Shown: positions 60,001-64,000 of the stretch, one piece after another
Position numbering within the stretch: the stretch's first letter is position 1
Layout: every line of letters begins with the position of its first letter
Source of the DNA: Paenibacillus tyrphae
Lineage (GTDB): Bacteria; Bacillota; Bacilli; Paenibacillales; NBRC-103111
Assembly: GCF_024158745.1 (NCBI RefSeq)
Contig: NZ_JAMZAW010000008.1
Span: forward strand, 124,001 to 188,000
DNA length: 64,000 nucleotides
Direction of reading: 5' to 3'
The notes under the pieces: generated by a model
Databases searched by the model: none
Told to the model about the DNA's origin: nothing
Seen by the model: the letters and a program-made list of their open reading frames with translations, nothing else
Made by a program: the position numbers and the translations under genes

Positions 60001-62214
60001 ATGAAATGCAAAGTGTATTTTGCTTACGGCTCCTTTACGAGCAACGCAAAGGAGCATATCGAAGCAAGTGTCCGATATTTGCACAAGGCTTATCAATACG
60101 GTATAGAATCGGGGGATTTCATATACGCAGGCTATTCGATCGCGTTCAGCTTTTTTATGCGGCTGCTTAAAGGCGATCCGTTGGCGGAAGTGCTGCAGGA
60201 AACGGACCAATACCATACGTTCATACATAAAGCAAAAGACCGGGATACGATTTGGATTTATACCGTGCTTCAGCGCTATATGATGTTTTTGAAGGAAGAT
60301 ATCCTGCCTGCCCCGGTCGACGCAAACGGCTGCGAGCCCTTCATGAACGCGGACGAAGCCAAGCAAATGAAAGCTTTGACCAATCAGGCTATCGCCCATA
60401 CATATTACGTGCTTCAAGCGCAAACGTATTTACTGCTGGACCGCCCGGACGAAGCCAAGGCGATTTGTGAGACCGCAGAAGCCGGCATCAAGTCGGTTTT
60501 CGGTTTGCCACACGTGCACCTGCATCACTTTCATTATGCTTTGGCGCTTGCCGGTTTGTATGCCAAGGCGCCGGCCAAGGAGCGGAAAGCTTACAAAGCC
60601 CGTATCCGCAAAAGTATCCGGTTTCTGGAGCGGTGGTCGACATTCTCGCCGGATAATTTTCTCGCGATGAAATTGCTTGTCGAAGCCGAATGGCATCGGA
60701 TTTCCGATGACTCGGCGCGGGCTGTAGAAAAATACGACCAGGCCATTCATCATGCCTCGAAAAACGGCTTCATACCGCTCGAAGCGATGGCCGGGGAATA
60801 TGCCGCAAAGTACTATATGCAGGCCGGCAAACTCAAGGTGGCCCGCTCCTATTTAATGGAAGCCCGAAGCTTATATGCGAAGTGGGGCGCCACCCGGAAG
60901 GTAGCCGATCTAGACGACCGCTATCCGTCCCTGCCCAGCAGGGCGCAGGCCGGCGAATCGGCGATCGACCTCTCCTGCATGATGAAGGCGTCTCAAGCGA
61001 TCTCGAACGAAGCCGTATTCCAGCACATGCTTGAAAGCGTCATGACGATCGTGTTGGAAAATGCCGGCGCGGACAAAGGGCTGCTCGTACTCGAACGGAA
61101 TGGCCGGCTGTTCGTAGAAGCGGAAAAGGCGCTTCGCGCCCCGTTCGAGTCGCTACATTCGGCCTCTTTGGACGATTGCCGCAGCGCGGCCGTCACGGTA
61201 ATCCAGTATGCCGCCCGGACCGGCGAAACGGTGCTTTTGCACGATGCGGCAGCCTCGGATATCTTCGCCCGGGACGCTTACATTTTGGCGCAGCGGCCCA
61301 AATCGATGCTTTGCGTGCCTATTCTTAAGCAGAGCAAGCTGATCGGTGCACTATACTTGGAAAACAGCCTCGCCAGCCATGTATTTCAAGAAGCGCGTAT
61401 CGACACGCTTAAGCTGCTTGCCGCTGAGATCGCGATGTTGATCGAGAATTCCAAGCTGTATGACCATCTGGAATACAAAGATTACAAGCTGCAGCTCATG
61501 AAGGAGCAGGAGAAAAACATCCGTCTACAGCTTGACGAGAAGGAACGCTGGGTGCAGTCGGCGGAAGCGACCATGCTGAATATACGCAAAGCGCAGCACG
61601 AGCTGATCAACAATGTGCAAACCGTCCATGCTCTGCTGATGATGAACAAGTTCGATATGGCGAAGGACTATATCTCCGTCTGGTGCAAAGAGATCGTGCA
61701 GCAATCGGTCATCGGATCGGTTGAATTTCCGGTGCTCGGCGTCGTTCTAAGCAACCTGTCGCTTATCTGTATCTCGGAAAAAATCGATCTGCAGGTGGCC
61801 GGGAAGCTTGACTGTACATTTGAAGAGTTGACGCTGCCGATCTGTTATTTCTCCAGCATTATGCACAATCTGCTGAAAAATGCCGTGGAGGCCATTCCGG
61901 CCGACGATTTGCTGCGTACCGTCCGCCTGACAATTGAAGAATCCGAAGACCGGTATACGGTTTCCGTATTTAATTCCGGCTCCTATGTCAAGGAAGAGGA
62001 CCGGTCAAACATATTTGAGAAAGGCTTCTCCACCAAATCCGACGTCACGAATTCCGGTCTCGGTCTGCATATCGTGCAAAATTATCTGCAGCATTACGGA
62101 GGATGCGTGGAGTGCCGTTCCGAGCCGGGGAGAGGAACGACGTTTACCGTGCACTTGCGTAAAAAAGGGTCGGGCACGCTCCGTGAGGATGCCACGGTTG
62201 CCGGATTGCATTAA
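57004..62214 (+). CDS. Giant hybrid: pseudokinase - AAA ATPase - helical - GAF - histidine kinase
   Basis: 1736 residues. Residues ~20-290 form a Ser/Thr-kinase-like domain with [33 protein letters not shown], but the catalytic HxD loop reads [11 protein letters not shown] and DFG reads DLY, so it is probably inactive. At ~320-620 is an AAA_16 ATPase: YGREAEL, Walker A GLSGIGKS near residue 353 and Walker B [11 protein letters not shown] near 480. At ~780-1300 is a helical TPR-like region. A GAF domain follows at ~1335-1490. The C-terminal kinase has phospho-acceptor His1532 in QHELINN, N-box [10 protein letters not shown] and GLGLHIV. Known from cyanobacterial and myxobacterial-type Hstk proteins. 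No response regulator adjoins. Confidence 0.88.
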   Translation: [1736 protein letters not shown]

Positions 62215-62228
62215 CGCCCTGAGCACAC

Positions 62229-62290
62229 AAAAGCCCGCCTGTCTTCAGCGATGAAATGATGCATTTCATCACGGAAGACGGCGGGCTTTT
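62229..62290. terminator. Long bidirectional terminator
   Basis: AAAAGCCCGCC (62229-62239) pairs with GGCGGGCTTTT (62280-62290). GTCTTC/GAAGAC and GATGAAATG/CATTTCATC continue the stem inward. Separates the converging giant kinase and esterase genes. Confidence 0.9.
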
Positions 62291-62302
62291 CAGCGCTGGT
62301 TG

Positions 62303-63124
62303 TCAAACCGCCGGGCTGTGCTTCGGCGCCGATCCGGCAAAACACCGTTCAATGAACCGGAGCGCCTCAGGCAGATGCCCTCCGAAGTACTCCCAGTTAT
62401 GATCCCCTTCGAATTCCATATACTCGTGCGGATAGCCGATCTGCTCCAGCAGCGCCTGGTAAGCGGAGTTGAGCGGGAATAATGAGTCCGCTGTGCCGCA
62501 GTTGAAATGAAGCGCGGGCCGGACTTCTTCCTTCACCCTACGTGCAGCCAGCACGTGCAAATCCAGCTCTTGCGCATAAGGCCCGTGTACCGGTCCGATC
62601 ATCCGGCACACATCCGTACGAAGGAACGCTTCGTTCATGAGGCCGACCGACATGAGCGCGCCGGCGATACTGGCGGCCGCCCCGAAGAGGTGCGGATTGC
62701 GCAGTGCCAGCACGAACGAGCCGTACCCGCCCATGGACAGGCCGCAGAGGGCTCTGTGGGAAGGATCTGCCACCGTGCGGAACTCGCGGTCTATCGCAGG
62801 AATAAGATCGTACAGGAAATAATCCTCGAAGCGTCCCGAGCCGTCAAACCAGTTAACGTAAAACGTGCCGTGGCCGTAACCTCCGTCGCTGACCATCACT
62901 ACGATGCTCTCGCGAAGGTCTCCGGAAGTCATGAACTGTTCGATCGTTTGCTCGGCGTTTCCTTTCACGCTCCAGCTCGTTTCGTTCCCGTATAGCCCGT
63001 GAAGCAAATAAACAACCGGGTAGCGGGTGTCCTCAGACTCGTTATAGCTCGGGGGAAGATAGACGTAGCATAGCTTGCGCGCAAACAACGCGCCGGAAAA
63101 AAACGCAAACGGCGTCACTCCCAT
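62303..63124 (-). CDS. Esterase of the EstD/S-formylglutathione hydrolase-like family
   Basis: 273-residue alpha/beta hydrolase (PF00756 type). The N-terminal VYLPPSYNESEDTRYPVVYLLHG and oxyanion region are typical. The nucleophile is Ser in GLSMGGYG near residue 129, the acid is Asp in NCGTADSLFP near 213, and the base is His in EGDHNWEYF near 245. No signal peptide, so cytoplasmic. It is last in an operon after the bacilliredoxin gene (39 bp gap). The substrate is uncertain; a detoxifying thioesterase would suit the thiol context, but this is inference. Confidence 0.9.
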   Translation of the reverse strand: MGVTPFAFFSGALFARKLCYVYLPPSYNESEDTRYPVVYLLHGLYGNETSWSVKGNAEQTIEQFMTSGDLRESIVVMVSDGGYGHGTFYVNWFDGSGRFEDYFLYDLIPAIDREFRTVADPSHRALCGLSMGGYGSFVLALRNPHLFGAAASIAGALMSVGLMNEAFLRTDVCRMIGPVHGPYAQELDLHVLAARRVKEEVRPALHFNCGTADSLFPLNSAYQALLEQIGYPHEYMEFEGDHNWEYFGGHLPEALRFIERCFAGSAPKHSPAV

Positions 63125-63163
63125 TGCGGTCGTTCCCCTTTCCTTAGCCTTAGCTTGCCGGCC

Positions 63164-63505
63164 TTAGTTCAATACCGCGGTCATATGTTCTTCGGTGATC
63201 GCCCAATGCGACGTATTCCAGACCGTTTCTTTGTTCTTGATATATAAAATTTGCGGCGAAGCGTGCTTTACGCCCGTATCCTCGGCAATTTGGTTGGACA
63301 CCGGACGAGACTCGATGACTTTGACCAACACATACTCGACATCCGTGTTCGGCGTTTTTCCAAGATAAGCCTCATATTCTTGCAGCGCATTGAAGCTGAC
63401 CGGACATGCCGTGCTATGCTTGAGCACAACGATCGGTTGTTCCGTCGTCGCCGCCAAAAGCTGTTCCCACTCTTCATTCGTTGTAATTTCTTTCCACTGT
63501 GCCAT
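63164..63505 (-). CDS. ytxJ: Monothiol bacilliredoxin YtxJ (BrxC-like)
   Basis: 113-residue thioredoxin-fold protein. The active site is STACPVS with the single redox Cys34. The cis-Pro loop is KHASPQILYI. This matches YtxJ/BrxC, which removes bacillithiol from mixed disulfides on proteins. The start at 63505 follows GGAGG. The open frame continues upstream in another gene's antisense frame and is not part of it. It lies 22 bp after the phosphodiesterase gene. Its presence suggests the cell makes bacillithiol. Confidence 0.93.
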   Translation of the reverse strand: MAQWKEITTNEEWEQLLAATTEQPIVVLKHSTACPVSFNALQEYEAYLGKTPNTDVEYVLVKVIESRPVSNQIAEDTGVKHASPQILYIKNKETVWNTSHWAITEEHMTAVLN

Positions 63506-63527
63506 GTCGCTTCCTCCGTCTCCTGAA

Positions 63528-64000
63528 TCAATTGGTTTTGTCAAAAAAATAATGGTCGGCCTCCACCCGGTCTCCGAGCTGAAGGATACCGTAGGAATAC
63601 CGGGGCTGCCGGCGCTTATCGGTCGGCGATCCGGGATTGAACAGCAGCATGCCTCCGCGTTCTTCCTTGTAAGGGATGTGCGAGTGGCCGAACAGCACGA
63701 TGTCCGCCGTCCCCTTCCCTTCCGCGTCGCGGAACGATTCGTAAGCCGTATCGGGTGTAGAACGGCCGCCGTGTCCGTGCACCATCCCGATGCGGTACCC
63801 CCCGAGCTCAAGGAGCTTGCGGCGGCCGAAGCGTCTAACGATGTCCATGCCGTCGTTGTTGCCGGCAATCCCGTCAACCGGGGCCAGCGCCTCAAACAGA
63901 TCGCACACGGCCTCGTCCACCCAATCTCCCGCGTGCAGAATCAGATCGACCCCCTGCAAGCCTTGAACAAGCGGCTCCGGCAGCGTTCTGGCCCGGCTGT
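63528..64000 (-). CDS. YfcE/MJ0936-type metallophosphoesterase, 5' end missing
   Basis: Partial gene; its beginning lies beyond the right edge. About 157 residues are visible. Metal-binding motifs are GDW (second Asp) near the visible start, GNND (Asn and Asp), GMVHGHGG (His) and FGHSHIPYKE with its two histidines, followed by NPGSPTDKRR, which is characteristic of this phosphodiesterase family. The first DxH motif is cut off. It resembles B. subtilis YsnB. It is upstream of and co-oriented with ytxJ and the esterase gene. The physiological substrate is unknown. Confidence 0.92.
   Translation of the reverse strand, partial: SRARTLPEPLVQGLQGVDLILHAGDWVDEAVCDLFEALAPVDGIAGNNDGMDIVRRFGRRKLLELGGYRIGMVHGHGGRSTPDTAYESFRDAEGKGTADIVLFGHSHIPYKEERGGMLLFNPGSPTDKRRQPRYSYGILQLGDRVEADHYFFDKTN

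Noticed and set aside
1-64000. CRISPR arrays, tRNA and rRNA genes, classical riboswitches
   Set aside because: No regularly spaced repeat array, no cloverleaf with conserved tRNA bases, no rRNA-like conserved stretches and no known riboswitch core was recognised on either strand by eye.

Overview
The window looks like a chromosomal segment of a spore-forming Firmicute, most probably in the Paenibacillaceae (Paenibacillus or a close relative). The signs are a tricistronic-type spore germinant receptor operon behind a sigma-G-like promoter, a YheC/YheD spore-coat ATP-grasp protein, a HelD-type helicase, a YtxJ-type bacilliredoxin, PepV, many strong AGGAGG ribosome sites, frequent TTG and GTG starts, and moderately high GC. 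I see no rRNA, tRNA, CRISPR array, prophage or intact insertion sequence.

Layout. 1-5.7 kb: the 5' part of a CobW-type GTPase gene, a TetR regulator divergent from an MFS exporter, a small holin-like protein, an unrecognised large protein, a hemolysin III-family membrane protein and a DUF4395 protein. 5.7-15.4 kb: a topoisomerase III-like enzyme with a very GC-rich C-terminal linker, a cytochrome P450 divergent from a TetR regulator, fumarase C, an old-yellow-enzyme reductase, a membrane-anchored FMN glutamate-synthase-like protein and a YqjF protein. 15.4-20.9 kb: germination operon in the order A-C-D-B-B, with two B permeases and a small D-type protein. 21-29.5 kb: a bicovalent-FAD oxidase, HelD, YheC/D, an 810-bp gene-free stretch with degenerate repeats and a 259-bp inverted-repeat element, then larE with a D-2-hydroxyacid dehydrogenase, and a glutathione peroxidase. 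29.6-34.2 kb: a MoxR ATPase/VWA pair, and an ECF sigma factor with a DUF4179 membrane protein. 34.4-40.9 kb: oppABCD-pepV, an oligopeptide uptake and hydrolysis operon without oppF. 41-51.8 kb: DUF3900, DedA, Cu/Zn superoxide dismutase, a TetR gene followed by a reductase-hydrolase fusion gene that shares its operator, a methyltransferase/nitrilase/GNAT operon, and an aldo-keto reductase/Gfo-Idh operon divergent from an AraC regulator. 51.8-64 kb: a GGDEF protein, TopB proper, a TIGR01777 epimerase operon, a 1736-residue pseudokinase/ATPase/GAF/histidine-kinase protein, and an operon of phosphodiesterase, bacilliredoxin and esterase.

The most interesting items are the matched pair of TetR operators around the fusion gene at 43.7-46.3 kb, the inverted-repeat element at 26.6-26.9 kb, the germination operon with two B subunits and a D subunit, the giant hybrid kinase whose kinase domain has lost its catalytic residues, the three-cysteine LarE beside a hydroxyacid dehydrogenase, and the second topoisomerase III. 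Most other genes are ordinary core or accessory genes of this group. No single locus could be shown from sequence alone to be a wholly new system.
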